From: Gammaproteobacteria bacterium
GTDB lineage: Bacteria > Pseudomonadota > Gammaproteobacteria > Eutrophobiales > Eutrophobiaceae
Reading direction: 5' to 3'
DNA length: 64,000 nt
NCBI GenBank assembly: GCA_021773215.1
Contig: JAJFKM010000077.1
Coordinates: 40,325 to 104,324, forward strand
Part shown: positions 38,933-48,862 of the stretch, in pieces
Numbering within the stretch: the stretch's first letter is position 1
How the letters are laid out: each line of letters opens with the position of its first letter
Notes under the pieces: generated by a model
Database searches by the model: none
What the model was told of the DNA's origin: nothing
Seen by the model: only the letters and a program-made list of their open reading frames with translations
Position numbers and translations under genes: made by a program

Positions 38933-39856
38933 TTAAGACTCTACGCGGTTTCGTCCTTTATCTTTTGCGATATAAAGCAGTTCATCAGCACGTTCGATCA
39001 ACTGGATTATACCATCACCATCTTGCATCTGAGCCAGACCAATTGAGACTGTGGTTTTAACATTAATATTGTTGTATTCAAACTCCATATCCTCAACACT
39101 TTTTCTCATACGTTCGGCAAGTAAAGTCGCACCATCTGTACCAGTATTTCTAAGTAGCACAGAGAATTCTTCACCACCATAACGAAAAAGAATGTCACTT
39201 CGGCGTAAACATTTCATTATGCTATCAGCAAAACTTCTCAAGATGGCATCGCCAACAGTATGTCCGTAGTTATCATTAATATCTTTGAATTTATCCAAAT
39301 CCAGCATCATTAAAGTCAAATCATGCTTATGACGTGCTGAGAACTCCATTTCTTGTTCGATTGACTTATCAAAAGCAGCGCGATTATTTACCCCAGTCAA
39401 TGGATCAATATAGGCTTTTTCTACAGCTTGTTTATAAAGTAGTGCGTTTCTTAAAGGATAAATCAGTGCCGAGATCAAACTTTCAATCTTCTGGATTTCT
39501 ACTTCAACAAACTTGGTATTTCTAGAGATAGTTAATTGACCCAGACTTTTGCCAAATAGAACCAAGCGATAATTCGAACTGTGTAGCGCTACTTTGCCAA
39601 TATCGCACTTGATGGTTTCATTTACATTTTCATAACTAAAATGGTCATGAGGAACAACAGCAGCTAACTCCTCATCAAAAAGTTCGATTAACTTCTCTAG
39701 TTCAAGCGTACTTTGTAAAACACCCATTACATGGATCGACATACTAGTCACATCAGTCATGTTCTCAGGATAAGAGATCATCAGATGTGAATTCTGTATA
39801 CCAGGTGATTCGCTAATGTCTGTAATGTCTGCCATATGTTCTATTGAAGTCGTCAT
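38933..39856 (-). CDS. Diguanylate cyclase with N-terminal GAF-like domain
   Basis: A 307-residue protein. Residues 30-150 look like a GAF-type sensory domain; residues 150-305 form a GGDEF domain with DPLTGVNNRAAFD, DLDKFKDINDNYGHTVGD and the active site RYGGEEF. An inhibitory I-site RRSD lies five residues before GGEEF, so product feedback is likely. No membrane segment was found, so it is cytoplasmic. It would make cyclic di-GMP. A 19-bp palindrome lies about 85 bp upstream. The ligand of the GAF domain is unknown. Confidence 0.9.
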   Translation of the reverse strand: MTTSIEHMADITDISESPGIQNSHLMISYPENMTDVTSMSIHVMGVLQSTLELEKLIELFDEELAAVVPHDHFSYENVNETIKCDIGKVALHSSNYRLVLFGKSLGQLTISRNTKFVEVEIQKIESLISALIYPLRNALLYKQAVEKAYIDPLTGVNNRAAFDKSIEQEMEFSARHKHDLTLMMLDLDKFKDINDNYGHTVGDAILRSFADSIMKCLRRSDILFRYGGEEFSVLLRNTGTDGATLLAERMRKSVEDMEFEYNNINVKTTVSIGLAQMQDGDGIIQLIERADELLYIAKDKGRNRVES

Positions 39857-39937
39857 ATCATTATATTAATAGTTTTCATGTAGCGATGGATGCAAAAGAA
39901 ATGCCAACAGCATTAATGGCTTACAGATACTATATAT

Positions 39938-39956
39938 AACAATATGTCATATTGTT
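39938..39956. promoter_or_regulatory. 19-bp palindrome between nadB and the diguanylate cyclase gene
   Basis: AACAATATG-T-CATATTGTT is symmetric at all nine pairs around one central base. It lies upstream of the diguanylate cyclase gene and downstream of nadB, both on the minus strand. A weak nadB terminator is possible, but no long T-tract follows on that strand; a dimeric regulator's operator fits as well. Confidence 0.45.
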
Positions 39957-40011
39957 TTATTTATTGCATTGCTAATAATCAGTGTAACTGACTGAATATT
40001 ATAGATTATAT

Positions 40012-41643
40012 TTAGGCTGCAATGTGGCCATTTTCAGATGTTTTTGCTTTTATTACTGTGTTTTCGCCTTTATCTGAAATTTCTGCGATGGGATAGTCTG
40101 TTGTAAAATGGAGACCTCGACTTTCTCTTCTTTTGAGTGCTGATTCAATGATCAGCTCGGCAACGACGGCCAAATTACGCAATTCGACTAAATCCTTACT
40201 TATTCTAAAATTCCCATAGTAATCAGTAATTTCCGATTTTAACAACTCAATTCTATGCTGTGCGCGTTGAAGCCGTTTAGTGGTTCTTACAATGCCTACG
40301 TAGTCCCACATGAATCGGCGTATTTCATCCCAGTTATGACTAACAACCACTTCTTCATCAGAATCGGTTACCCGACTCTCGTCCCATTCAGGTAGTTTTC
40401 CCGGCATTTTAATAGCGGCTAATGATTGCCGGATAGCTTCAGAAGCGGCATGGGCAAAGACTACACATTCCAAAAGAGAGTTACTGGCCATCCGATTTGC
40501 ACCATGTAGCCCTGAGCAACTCGTCTCACCAATGGCGTATAGACTCGCTATATCGGTTTGTCCATCCTGATTAATCATCACACCACCACAAGTATAGTGG
40601 GCAGCAGGAACAACAGGGATAGGCTCTCGTGACATGTCGATACCGAGATCAAGACAGCGTTTATTGATGGTTGGAAAATGTTCTTCAATAAATTGAGGTG
40701 ATTTATGTGAGATATCAAGATAAACACAATCATGACCTAAGCGCTTCATTTCAGAATCAATTGCGCGAGCAACGACATCTCTCGGCGCTAATTCTTCACG
40801 TTGATCATAGCGATGCATGAAAGGCTCACCACTTTCCAAGACTAATTTTGCCCCTTCTCCCCGCAATGCTTCGGAGATAAGAAAGGATTTTGCCATTGGG
40901 TGATAAAGACAAGTCGGATGAAACTGGATAAATTCCATATTTGCGATACGACAGCCTGCACGCCATGCCATTGCAATGCCATCCCCAGTGCAGCTATCTG
41001 GGTTGCTTGTATAAAGGTAGGCCTTGCCTGCACCACCGCTTGCTAGAACTACGTTCTTGGCACTGAATACCATGACATTATTATCTTCAATATCAAGTAC
41101 ATATGCGCCGAGACAACGATTCCCTGTAATTGACAATTTATTTGTTGTGATTAAATCAACTGCAATATGGTGCTCATATAAATGGATATTCGGATGCTGT
41201 CGAACACGTGATTCAAGTGTTGTTTCAATGGCTTTCCCAGTTGCATCCGCGGCGTGAATAATTCGTCTATGACTATGTCCACCTTCTTGGTGTAGATGAA
41301 ATGGAGAATTACTATCTGAATTAGTATCCGCGCGGGTAAAATCAACACCCAGTTCTACTAACCAATCGATGCTTTTATAAGCACGTTCGACGACAAAGCG
41401 CACTATTTCCGGATCGCACAAGCCCGATCCAGCAGTTAGTGTGTCTTGAACATGAGATTCAATTGAGTCTTTCTCGTCGAGAACGGCAGAAACACCCCCT
41501 TGAGCATATAACGTCGCACCTTCGTTTAATGCTTCTTTTGATAAAACTGCGACATTGGCTTCATCGGCAAGTTTTAACGCGAGACTGAGCCCTGCAGCAC
41601 CACTACCAATTATTAATACGTCATGTTGTTGTTGGTCATGCAT
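40012..41643 (-). CDS. nadB: L-aspartate oxidase
   Basis: The 543-residue flavoprotein starts with [20 protein letters not shown]. It has [20 protein letters not shown], the active-site region [29 protein letters not shown] and the FAD end motif [17 protein letters not shown]. It oxidises L-aspartate to iminoaspartate, the first step of NAD synthesis, and can pass electrons to oxygen or fumarate. Length and motifs are normal. It is divergent from rpoE, the arrangement seen across gammaproteobacteria. Confidence 0.96.
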   Translation of the reverse strand: MHDQQQHDVLIIGSGAAGLSLALKLADEANVAVLSKEALNEGATLYAQGGVSAVLDEKDSIESHVQDTLTAGSGLCDPEIVRFVVERAYKSIDWLVELGVDFTRADTNSDSNSPFHLHQEGGHSHRRIIHAADATGKAIETTLESRVRQHPNIHLYEHHIAVDLITTNKLSITGNRCLGAYVLDIEDNNVMVFSAKNVVLASGGAGKAYLYTSNPDSCTGDGIAMAWRAGCRIANMEFIQFHPTCLYHPMAKSFLISEALRGEGAKLVLESGEPFMHRYDQREELAPRDVVARAIDSEMKRLGHDCVYLDISHKSPQFIEEHFPTINKRCLDLGIDMSREPIPVVPAAHYTCGGVMINQDGQTDIASLYAIGETSCSGLHGANRMASNSLLECVVFAHAASEAIRQSLAAIKMPGKLPEWDESRVTDSDEEVVVSHNWDEIRRFMWDYVGIVRTTKRLQRAQHRIELLKSEITDYYGNFRISKDLVELRNLAVVAELIIESALKRRESRGLHFTTDYPIAEISDKGENTVIKAKTSENGHIAA

Positions 41644-41785
41644 CTTACTTAAGGTAGTATTGCCATTTTTTTATCTAAGCCTTTGATTGTTTAATACTAA
41701 TATAATATGCAAAACAGTTGCACATGATCAAACAACCCATTTTACATTGCAAAGTGCAAAATAATAGCACAAGAGGATAGGCCGG

Positions 41786-42364
41786 ATGGCCAATAACGTT
41801 ACAGATAAAGAGCTCATAGAGCGGGTTAAAAATGGCGAAAAGGCGGCCTATGATTTGCTTGTGCTTAAATACCAGCAACGAATAGTTAACCTAGTATTGC
41901 GATTTGTCAGGAACCATAGTGATGCTTTGGATGTCACACAAGAAGCATTTATAAAAGCATATCGCGCTTTGCCTAATTTTCGTGGTGATAGCGCATTTTA
42001 TACTTGGCTTTATCGAATTGCGGTGAATACAGCAAAAAATCATCTTGCTGTGCAATCACGGCGGCCAAGATCAAGCGATTATGATGTGTCTGAGATTGAA
42101 CAAATTGAGGGTAACAGTGCTCTAAAAGAACAGGCAACACCTGAAAACATATTGCTTAAAGATGAATTACAGGCAACTGTTTTGAAGGCTATTGAAGATC
42201 TACCTGAAGATTTAAAAACAGCAATCATGCTTAGAGAAGTAGAAGGCTTGAGTTATGAAGAAATCGCGAGTGTTATGGAGTGTCCTATCGGTACTGTTCG
42301 ATCTAGAATATTTCGCGCCCGTGAAGCAATTGATGAAAAGATGAGTCCATTACTGCAAAATTGA
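41786..42364 (+). CDS. rpoE: Extracytoplasmic-stress sigma factor RpoE (AlgU)
   Basis: The 192-residue ECF sigma factor has region 2 (YDLLVLKYQQRIVNLVLRFV, then DVTQEAFIKAYRALPNFRGDSAFYTWLYRI shared with RpoE/AlgU) and region 4 (DLKTAIMLREVEGLSYEEIA, CPIGTVRSRIFRARE). It directs transcription of envelope-stress genes and is held by RseA at the membrane. AGAGGAT precedes the ATG. No clear sigma-E promoter (GGAACTT) was seen in the 142-bp leader. It is the first of the rpoE-rseA-rseB-mucD operon. Confidence 0.96.
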   Translation: MANNVTDKELIERVKNGEKAAYDLLVLKYQQRIVNLVLRFVRNHSDALDVTQEAFIKAYRALPNFRGDSAFYTWLYRIAVNTAKNHLAVQSRRPRSSDYDVSEIEQIEGNSALKEQATPENILLKDELQATVLKAIEDLPEDLKTAIMLREVEGLSYEEIASVMECPIGTVRSRIFRAREAIDEKMSPLLQN

Positions 42365-42380
42365 AATATAGGCTGAAGAT

Positions 42381-42953
42381 ATGAGCGAATATAACAACGA
42401 AGAATTATCGGCATTGATAGATGGTGAATACGAAGGTAATAATGATAAGGCTATTGATGAGCTAATTCATAATCAGGATATGAAAGATACATGGTCACGC
42501 TATCATCTGATTGGTGATTGTCTGCGCGAACATCTTCCAGAAAAAATCTCTAACCAAGTTTCTACTCATGTAAGTAACACACTCCGCAATGAACCTACAG
42601 TTCTTGCCCCTCAAAAAACAAAACAATTTAATTTAAAACCACTCGCAGGATTTGCTATTGCAGCATCAGTTGCGATGGCTGCTGTCTTTAGCGTCCAAAA
42701 TAGCAACGACGTTAATTCGGTTTCTACTACACCGACTCTCGCAGCAAATAATACAGCGCCTCAATCTCAAACTTTTAGTTTTTCAAACCCTCAGGTGTTA
42801 CCTGCATCTGTTAGAAAATCGGACACGCCAGAAGAAGTCGCCAACCAGCGTCTTAACAACTATTTAATGAATCATAATGAGTATCGAAGTAATGGCAGCA
42901 TGAATGGTATATTGCCTTATGTAAGGCTAGTCACGATAGAATCACAGGAATAG
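42381..42953 (+). CDS. rseA: Anti-sigma-E factor RseA (MucA)
   Basis: A 190-residue protein. The N-terminal sigma-binding domain (NEELSALIDGEYEGNNDKAI, then WSRYHLIGDCLREHLP) is typical of RseA/MucA; a single transmembrane helix follows (PLAGFAIAASVAMAAVFSVQ, about residues 88-107); the remainder is periplasmic. Under stress it is cleaved and releases RpoE. It lies 16 bp after rpoE and 6 bp before rseB. The cytoplasmic domain is well conserved; the periplasmic part is low in complexity (Ser/Thr/Asn). Confidence 0.93.
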   Translation: MSEYNNEELSALIDGEYEGNNDKAIDELIHNQDMKDTWSRYHLIGDCLREHLPEKISNQVSTHVSNTLRNEPTVLAPQKTKQFNLKPLAGFAIAASVAMAAVFSVQNSNDVNSVSTTPTLAANNTAPQSQTFSFSNPQVLPASVRKSDTPEEVANQRLNNYLMNHNEYRSNGSMNGILPYVRLVTIESQE

Positions 42954-42959
42954 TATTAA

Positions 42960-43937
42960 TTGAAGTATCAATCATTATATCTGTTGGTAGCGCTTCTTGT
43001 CGGGAGTGTGCCTAGTGTTAATTCAGCTGACAATTTACCCGATCCACAAGTCTTGATTGATGAGATGTCGGCAGCAAGCCGATCTTTAAATTATGATGGC
43101 GTCTTTGTCTACACCTTAGGCAAACAAATCGACACCATGAGAATTATCCATAAATCTGGAGATGGTGAATCATACGAACGCTTAATCTCTCTGACAGGTC
43201 ATGCAAGAGAGGTTATACGGGATAAAGATCAAGTAAGGTGTTATTTTCCTGAGAATAAAGCTGTTGTTGTTGAGAAAAGCCGCCTAGGAAAACTGATTTC
43301 AACGTATTTGCCACAGCCAATCAAATCAATTTCTGATTTCTATATTTTCGAAATTGCCGGTGAAGATCGCATTGCAGGTCTAGACGCATGGATTATTAAT
43401 ATCAGACCTATAGATAAGTACCGTTATGGTTACCAGCTCTGGATAGACAAAGAATCCAGATTACTGCTTAAGTCAGAACTTAAAAATCAGTTAGGTGTAA
43501 CACTTGAGCAAATCATGTTTGCTCAATTGAATGTACTCGATGACATTGATGATGCGCTATTAGAACCATCAACTGCAGCCGAAGGTTTTACCTGGTATAA
43601 AAACTCACCGAATGAATCTGTCGAAACAAATGAAAGTGATAAACAATGGAAGGTTACCTGGATGCCAGCGGGATTTTCTATGAGCGAACAATCGAAAGAA
43701 CCTATGTTAACAAGTCGAATGCCTGTTGAACACCTGGTTTATAGTGATGGCTTAGCGATGGTGTCTGTTTATGTTGAAAAATTAAATCAACAGCCCGACA
43801 TCACTGTCGGCGCATCAAATTTTGGAGGGGTAAATACTTATGCCGTTTTTGCAGGTGGATATCAGATCACTGCCGTAGGCGAAGTCCCTAAAAGCACTGT
43901 TAAATTAATGGCAGATTCAGTAAAGTCCTATCATTAA
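42960..43937 (+). CDS. rseB: Periplasmic sigma-E regulator RseB (MucB)
   Basis: The TTG start gives a signal peptide (MKYQSLYLLVALLVGSVPSV, cleavage near NSA), and AGGA lies 10 nt upstream. The 325-residue product has the two MucB/RseB domains: residues 30-215 LolA-like (SAASRSLNYDGVFVYTLG, RYGYQLWIDKESRLLLKSEL) and the C-terminal domain (WKVTWMPAGFSM, VYVEKLNQQPD). RseB binds the RseA periplasmic tail and senses lipoproteins or LPS intermediates. It sits directly after rseA. Confidence 0.93.
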   Translation: MKYQSLYLLVALLVGSVPSVNSADNLPDPQVLIDEMSAASRSLNYDGVFVYTLGKQIDTMRIIHKSGDGESYERLISLTGHAREVIRDKDQVRCYFPENKAVVVEKSRLGKLISTYLPQPIKSISDFYIFEIAGEDRIAGLDAWIINIRPIDKYRYGYQLWIDKESRLLLKSELKNQLGVTLEQIMFAQLNVLDDIDDALLEPSTAAEGFTWYKNSPNESVETNESDKQWKVTWMPAGFSMSEQSKEPMLTSRMPVEHLVYSDGLAMVSVYVEKLNQQPDITVGASNFGGVNTYAVFAGGYQITAVGEVPKSTVKLMADSVKSYH

Positions 43938-44040
43938 GCATTTCCAATTATTAGCAACCTTTAGTATGTCTCAGTTTTAGTATCAGTTATTACTAATGAA
44001 AGACAGCAAACAGATAACGACCTATCACGGAATATTAATA

Positions 44041-45465
44041 ATGCAGCAAAAATTATTCATCCCATTTCTAAGTTTATTCTTTCTATTACATGCCGACTTA
44101 GGTTTTGCACGCGCACTGCCTGATTTCACTGGCCTAGTTAACGAAAATTCTGCGGCAGTCGTGAATATTAGTACGAGCGCAAAAAGCACCGCTGCTGCAA
44201 CAGGAGGTTTGCCACCTGGATACAATTTACCAGATATCCCTGAAGATAGTCCTTTCCATGATTTCTTTAAAAAATACTTTGGTGAAATACCTGAAGGGCA
44301 AGGGCCATCACAAGAACGCTCTTCTTTAGGCTCAGGTTTTATTATCTCTCAAGATGGTTACGTGATAACAAACCACCACGTAGTGAAAGATGCCGAGGAA
44401 ATAATAGTCAGGTTGAACGACCGACGCGAATTTGTTGCCGAATTGATAGGCAGTGATGAAAGGAGTGATATTGCGGTCTTAAAAATCGAAGCGATTAAAT
44501 TACCAGTATTAAAACTAGGAGATTCGTCAAACCTCAATGTGGGAGAGTGGGTCTTAGCTATTGGTTCGCCATTCGGTTTTGATGCATCAGTAACGGCCGG
44601 CATTATTAGTGCAATTGGTCGTAGTTTGCCAAATGAAAATTATGTGCCATTCATCCAAACCGATGTTGCCATAAACCCAGGAAATTCAGGTGGTCCTTTA
44701 TTTAATCTGGATGGAGAGGTTATAGGTGTAAATTCTCAGATTTACAGTCGAACAGGCGGTTTCATGGGCTTGTCCTTTGCTGTCCCGGTTAATGTAGTTG
44801 AAAATGTTTATAAACAATTAAAAAATAAAGGCCGCGTCAGTAGGGGCTGGCTAGGAGTGCTGATACAGGACGTAACACGCGAATTAGCAGAATCATTTGA
44901 CATGGATCACCCTCACGGAGCATTGATAGCAAAGGTTTTGCCTGATGGTCCCGCAGAAAAAGCCGGAATCGAAGTAGGCGATATTGTAATCAAATTCAAT
45001 GGTGGAAAGGTCAGTTTTTCTTCGGATTTGCCTCCACTAGTTGGCTCAACACTGGTCGATACAACTGTTTCTGTTGAAATTATTCGCCGATCTAAACATA
45101 AAACTATCCAAGTTAAAATATCAGAGCTGCCCACCGATGATGAAGTCATTGCAAAATCGACAACATCTTCATCGCAACCTGATGAAAATGCCTTAAATGT
45201 CATCGCTAAAGATTTAACTGATGAACAGATAAAAGAACTCGATCTCGAAGATAATGGGGTCTTGGTAGAAAAAATAGGTGCCGGACCGGCACAAAAAGCG
45301 GGTATACGCCTAGGCGACATCATTCTTCTATTAAATAATATTAAAATAAAAGACTCATCTCACTTTTACGACATTGTTAAGGAATTACCAAAGGGTCGCT
45401 CTATACCTGTACTTATACAACGTCGAGGTGGTCCAATTTTCCTTGCTCTTAAACTTGATGAATAA
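44041..45465 (+). CDS. mucD: Periplasmic serine protease/chaperone of the DegP/MucD family
   Basis: The ATG at 44041 (MQQKLFIPFLSLFFLLHADL) begins a proper signal peptide; an in-frame ATG at 43996 would add 15 charged residues and is less likely. The 474-residue product has the trypsin-like triad (His in TNHHVVKDAEE, Asp in ERSDIAVLKIE, Ser in NPGNSGGPLFNLDGEV) and two PDZ domains (about 285-370 and 390-470). It degrades misfolded envelope proteins. Its place after rseB matches the algU-mucA-mucB-mucD operon of Pseudomonas. Confidence 0.93.
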   Translation: MQQKLFIPFLSLFFLLHADLGFARALPDFTGLVNENSAAVVNISTSAKSTAAATGGLPPGYNLPDIPEDSPFHDFFKKYFGEIPEGQGPSQERSSLGSGFIISQDGYVITNHHVVKDAEEIIVRLNDRREFVAELIGSDERSDIAVLKIEAIKLPVLKLGDSSNLNVGEWVLAIGSPFGFDASVTAGIISAIGRSLPNENYVPFIQTDVAINPGNSGGPLFNLDGEVIGVNSQIYSRTGGFMGLSFAVPVNVVENVYKQLKNKGRVSRGWLGVLIQDVTRELAESFDMDHPHGALIAKVLPDGPAEKAGIEVGDIVIKFNGGKVSFSSDLPPLVGSTLVDTTVSVEIIRRSKHKTIQVKISELPTDDEVIAKSTTSSSQPDENALNVIAKDLTDEQIKELDLEDNGVLVEKIGAGPAQKAGIRLGDIILLLNNIKIKDSSHFYDIVKELPKGRSIPVLIQRRGGPIFLALKLDE

Positions 45466-45712
45466 TGTTAAACGGACGCTGAAAATCTATTCAAGGAAAG
45501 ATTGCTGTTTGTGTCATGAAATGCGGGATGCTTTGAAACCGTGGCAAAATAAATACAACTTCAAGGTAGAAATAGTTGATATAGATCATGACTCAAAATT
45601 AACGGAACGATTTGCCGCTCGCATCCCTTTGCTTGCTGAGGGAGACAAAGAGATCTGTCAATATCATCTTGAAGAGCAGATGCTTTTAAATCACTTTAAA
45701 GATGCAGATTAG
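45458..45712 (+). CDS. Glutaredoxin-like protein (DUF836)
   Basis: About 84 residues from the ATG at 45458 (MNNVKRTLKIYSRKDCCLCH), which overlaps the mucD stop by 8 bp; a longer upstream reading runs back into mucD and is rejected. The thioredoxin-fold CCLC motif (C-x-x-C type: DCCLCHEM) and a cis-Pro in ARIPLLAEGD are typical of the short glutaredoxin-like family near lepA in gammaproteobacteria. It is likely a cytosolic thiol-disulfide protein; partners are unknown. Confidence 0.85.
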   Translation: MNNVKRTLKIYSRKDCCLCHEMRDALKPWQNKYNFKVEIVDIDHDSKLTERFAARIPLLAEGDKEICQYHLEEQMLLNHFKDAD

Positions 45713-45813
45713 TCTTTAAATCTCATATATATTTCCATAATTGATTTATGGTCTGAATAAGATCGTATAGAATCGCGCGTTTTGCAAACAAACAGTTAGA
45801 CAATACATATAAA

Positions 45814-47622
45814 GTGACACAATTAATGCAGCATATACGGAATTTCTCAATTATTGCCCATATTGATCATGGCAAATCGACTCTTGCAGATAGATTTATA
45901 CAAATGTGCGGTGCTCTAACGGAACGAGAGATGTCTGCACAAGTGCTGGATTCCATGGATATTGAGCGTGAGCGCGGCATTACTATAAAAGCACAAAGCG
46001 TTACTCTGTATTATGAATCCAATAATGGTGAGCAATATCAATTTAATATTATTGATACTCCCGGACACGTCGATTTCAGTTATGAAGTATCACGTTCATT
46101 AGCAGCATGTGAAGGGGCTTTGCTCGTAGTTGATGCTGCGCAAGGCGTTGAAGCCCAAAGTGTCGCTAATTGCTTAACAGCTATAGATAATGACGTTGAA
46201 GTATTGCCCGTATTAAACAAAATAGACCTGCCATCGGCGGAACCTGAACGTGTTATAAATGAAATAGAAGAGATAATTGGTATTGACGCGCAAGATGCCT
46301 TACGCGTTAGCGCGAAAACAGGTGAGGGAATAAAAGAATTATTAGAAGAATTAGTTATAAAAATTCCGCCTCCAACAGGTAATACAGAAGGAACTCTAAA
46401 AGCATTAATCATTGATTCATGGTTTGATAACTATCTCGGCGTTGTTTCATTAGTACGCATAATTGATGGGCAGTTAGATGTTGGTAAGAAAATCAGAATA
46501 ATGTCAACGGGGAGAGACTTCCTAGTTGATCAAGTAGGAACATTCACACCAAAACGCAATCCTAAAAAAGTTCTTCATACAGGTGAAGTAGGCTATGTTG
46601 TAGCAGGGATCAAGGAAATTGATGGTGCGCCAGTTGGAGACACTCTAACTCTTACTGAAGCACCCTCTGCAGAAGCATTGCCTGGTTTTCAAACGATTCA
46701 ACCACGTGTATTTTCAGGATTATTTCCAATTGATTCATCTGATTATGAATCTTTTAGAGAGGCTCTAGGAAAGCTTAGGCTAAATGATGCAGCACTACAT
46801 TACGAACCCGAATCATCACAGGCCCTCGGCTTTGGATTCCGTTGCGGTTTTCTTGGTATGTTGCACATGGAGATTGTTCAAGAACGCCTGGAAAGAGAAT
46901 ATGACCTTGGTTTAATAATATCAGCCCCTACTGTAATCTATGAGGTTCTTACTACAAGTAATGAAATTATCAGCATAGATAATCCGGCTAAACTTCCACC
47001 TCCTAATAAAATTCTCGAAATTCGTGAACCAATTATTACTGCTGACATTCTTGTCCCACAAGAGTATTTAGGTAATGTCATCACCTTATGCATAGAAAAA
47101 CGGGGCGTACAAAAAAAGTTACAATACTTAGGGAAACAAATATCTCTTTCATTTGAGTTACCTATGAGCGAGGTGGTTGTTGATTTTTTTGATCGTCTTA
47201 AATCTGTTAGCCGCGGTTTTGCCTCCTTTGACTACAGTTTTAACCGATTTGAAGCAGCAAAATTGGTCAAACTTGATATTCTGATAAATAATGAACATGT
47301 AGATGCCCTTTCTTGCATCGTACATCAGGATCAATCAATTAGCAGGGGACGCGAGCTGACTGAGAAGATGAAGGAATTTATACCTCGTCAAATGTACGAA
47401 GTGGCGATACAAGCTGCTATTGGTTCTAAAATTTTGGCTAGACAAACTGTTAAAGCGATGAGAAAAAATGTAACCGCGAAATGTTACGGAGGAGACATCT
47501 CTCGTAAACGTAAATTATTAGAAAAACAAAAAGCAGGTAAAAAACGTATGAAGCAATTCGGTTCTGTTGAAATACCACAATCAGCCTTTATGGCAATTCT
47601 TCATGTAGGAAAAGATAAATGA
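45814..47622 (+). CDS. lepA: Elongation factor 4 (LepA)
   Basis: A 602-residue translational GTPase. It has the G1 motif [15 protein letters not shown]2 [10 protein letters not shown]3 [17 protein letters not shown]4 NKIDLP, domains II-III and V, and the LepA-specific C-terminal domain ending [23 protein letters not shown] at 45814 and ATG at 45826 are both possible; the ATG gives [16 protein letters not shown], closest to E. coli. It acts on ribosomes, perhaps in back-translocation or assembly. Its stop overlaps lepB by 4 bp. Confidence 0.95.
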   Translation: MTQLMQHIRNFSIIAHIDHGKSTLADRFIQMCGALTEREMSAQVLDSMDIERERGITIKAQSVTLYYESNNGEQYQFNIIDTPGHVDFSYEVSRSLAACEGALLVVDAAQGVEAQSVANCLTAIDNDVEVLPVLNKIDLPSAEPERVINEIEEIIGIDAQDALRVSAKTGEGIKELLEELVIKIPPPTGNTEGTLKALIIDSWFDNYLGVVSLVRIIDGQLDVGKKIRIMSTGRDFLVDQVGTFTPKRNPKKVLHTGEVGYVVAGIKEIDGAPVGDTLTLTEAPSAEALPGFQTIQPRVFSGLFPIDSSDYESFREALGKLRLNDAALHYEPESSQALGFGFRCGFLGMLHMEIVQERLEREYDLGLIISAPTVIYEVLTTSNEIISIDNPAKLPPPNKILEIREPIITADILVPQEYLGNVITLCIEKRGVQKKLQYLGKQISLSFELPMSEVVVDFFDRLKSVSRGFASFDYSFNRFEAAKLVKLDILINNEHVDALSCIVHQDQSISRGRELTEKMKEFIPRQMYEVAIQAAIGSKILARQTVKAMRKNVTAKCYGGDISRKRKLLEKQKAGKKRMKQFGSVEIPQSAFMAILHVGKDK

Positions 47623-48425
47623 ATTTTGATTTTTCAGCTTTATTGGTATTTCTAACATTCTCAAGTGGAATTATTTGGCTTATCGATAGCCTAGTATTCG
47701 TCCCACGTCGAGAAAGAAAAGCTGCGAACGACAAAGATGCTGAAAATACAGAGCACTTACAATTACCATTATTTGTCGAATATGCAAAATCATTCTTCCC
47801 GATCTTCTTGATCGTCTTGATATTAAGATCTTTTATCTTTGAACCCTTTAAAATTCCATCAGGTTCGATGATGCCAACTTTATTGATTGGCGATTTTATA
47901 TTAGTCAATAAATTTGACTATGGTCTTCGTCTACCGGTTCTACATAATATAATCATAAAGAACAAAACCCCTGCACGGGGTGATATAACTGTATTCCGTT
48001 ACCCTGAAGACCCCAGCATCCCATTTATCAAGCGGATAGTAGGCTTGCCTGGAGATAAGGTCTCATACCACAACAAAACATTATATATCAATGATATATC
48101 GATAACGCAGATATTAAATGGACGCTATAATGCTCAGGGGTCTGGATTTATGATGGATGGGGTCTCCTTGAGAGTTGAAAATTTAGACGACATAGAACAT
48201 GAAATATTGATATCACCAACTAGACCCTCTCAAGAACTTGAAGTTATCGTTCCAGATGGTCATTATTTCGTTTTAGGTGATAACAGGGATAATAGTAAAG
48301 ACAGTCGCTTTTGGGGCTTTGTACCAGATGAAAATCTCGTTGGACGGGCTTTCATGATCTGGATGAACTGGGACAGTAAAAATGGTGGTGTAGATTTTCA
48401 TCGAATTGGTACAATGATCAAATAA
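47619..48425 (+). CDS. lepB: Signal peptidase I
   Basis: The 268-residue product has two N-terminal membrane segments ([20 protein letters not shown] and [17 protein letters not shown]), the catalytic Ser in [14 protein letters not shown] near residue 90, the catalytic Lys in [11 protein letters not shown] near residue 145, and the conserved end motif [16 protein letters not shown]. It removes Sec and Tat signal peptides at the outer face of the inner membrane. ATGA overlap with lepA indicates translational coupling. The lepA-lepB-DUF4845-rnc order is conserved in gammaproteobacteria. Confidence 0.95.
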   Translation: MNFDFSALLVFLTFSSGIIWLIDSLVFVPRRERKAANDKDAENTEHLQLPLFVEYAKSFFPIFLIVLILRSFIFEPFKIPSGSMMPTLLIGDFILVNKFDYGLRLPVLHNIIIKNKTPARGDITVFRYPEDPSIPFIKRIVGLPGDKVSYHNKTLYINDISITQILNGRYNAQGSGFMMDGVSLRVENLDDIEHEILISPTRPSQELEVIVPDGHYFVLGDNRDNSKDSRFWGFVPDENLVGRAFMIWMNWDSKNGGVDFHRIGTMIK

Positions 48426-48457
48426 TTAAATAATCAAAAATCAATCAGGGGGTATTT

Positions 48458-48862
48458 ATGAAACATATATCACAACGTCAAGATGGCATGACAGGGCTAG
48501 GTATTTTTTTGATTTTAGTCGTTATAGCCTGTTTTGTTACTTTTGGGCTTAGAATATTCCCACTTTATAATGAGCACTTGGGTGTAAAAAGCGCAATGGA
48601 GTCTATAATTAATCAGCCTCCTGCAAAGAGAAAAACAATCAAGGATATTAGAAGGCTATTTTTGAAAGCCGCTAATGTGAATAGTTTATATTATTTTAAT
48701 GATCAAAATGTAAAAGATCATGTGAACATGAAGAAATCAAAAGACGGCAAGACAAAGTACTTACATGTTAAATTTCAAAACACAAACAATCTTTTTAAGA
48801 ATATATTCCTCATGGTCGATACTGATGAAACCATGGAACTGACCAGTGGGAAATCAAAATAA
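48458..48862 (+). CDS. DUF4845 membrane protein
   Basis: The 134-residue product begins with a short basic stretch and one transmembrane helix (GLGIFLILVVIACFVTFGLR), followed by a periplasmic alpha/beta domain (MESIINQPPAKRKTIKDIRR, HLKVKFQNTNNL-like). DUF4845 proteins recur between lepB and rnc and have no known function. A GGGGG-containing ribosome-binding site precedes the start. Its stop codon overlaps the region in which rnc must start, so rnc is likely translated by coupling to this gene. Confidence 0.85.
   Translation: MKHISQRQDGMTGLGIFLILVVIACFVTFGLRIFPLYNEHLGVKSAMESIINQPPAKRKTIKDIRRLFLKAANVNSLYYFNDQNVKDHVNMKKSKDGKTKYLHVKFQNTNNLFKNIFLMVDTDETMELTSGKSK

Noticed and set aside
41644-41785. 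Sigma-E autoregulatory promoter upstream of rpoE
   Set aside because: No GGAACTT-N16-TCnAA match was found by eye.
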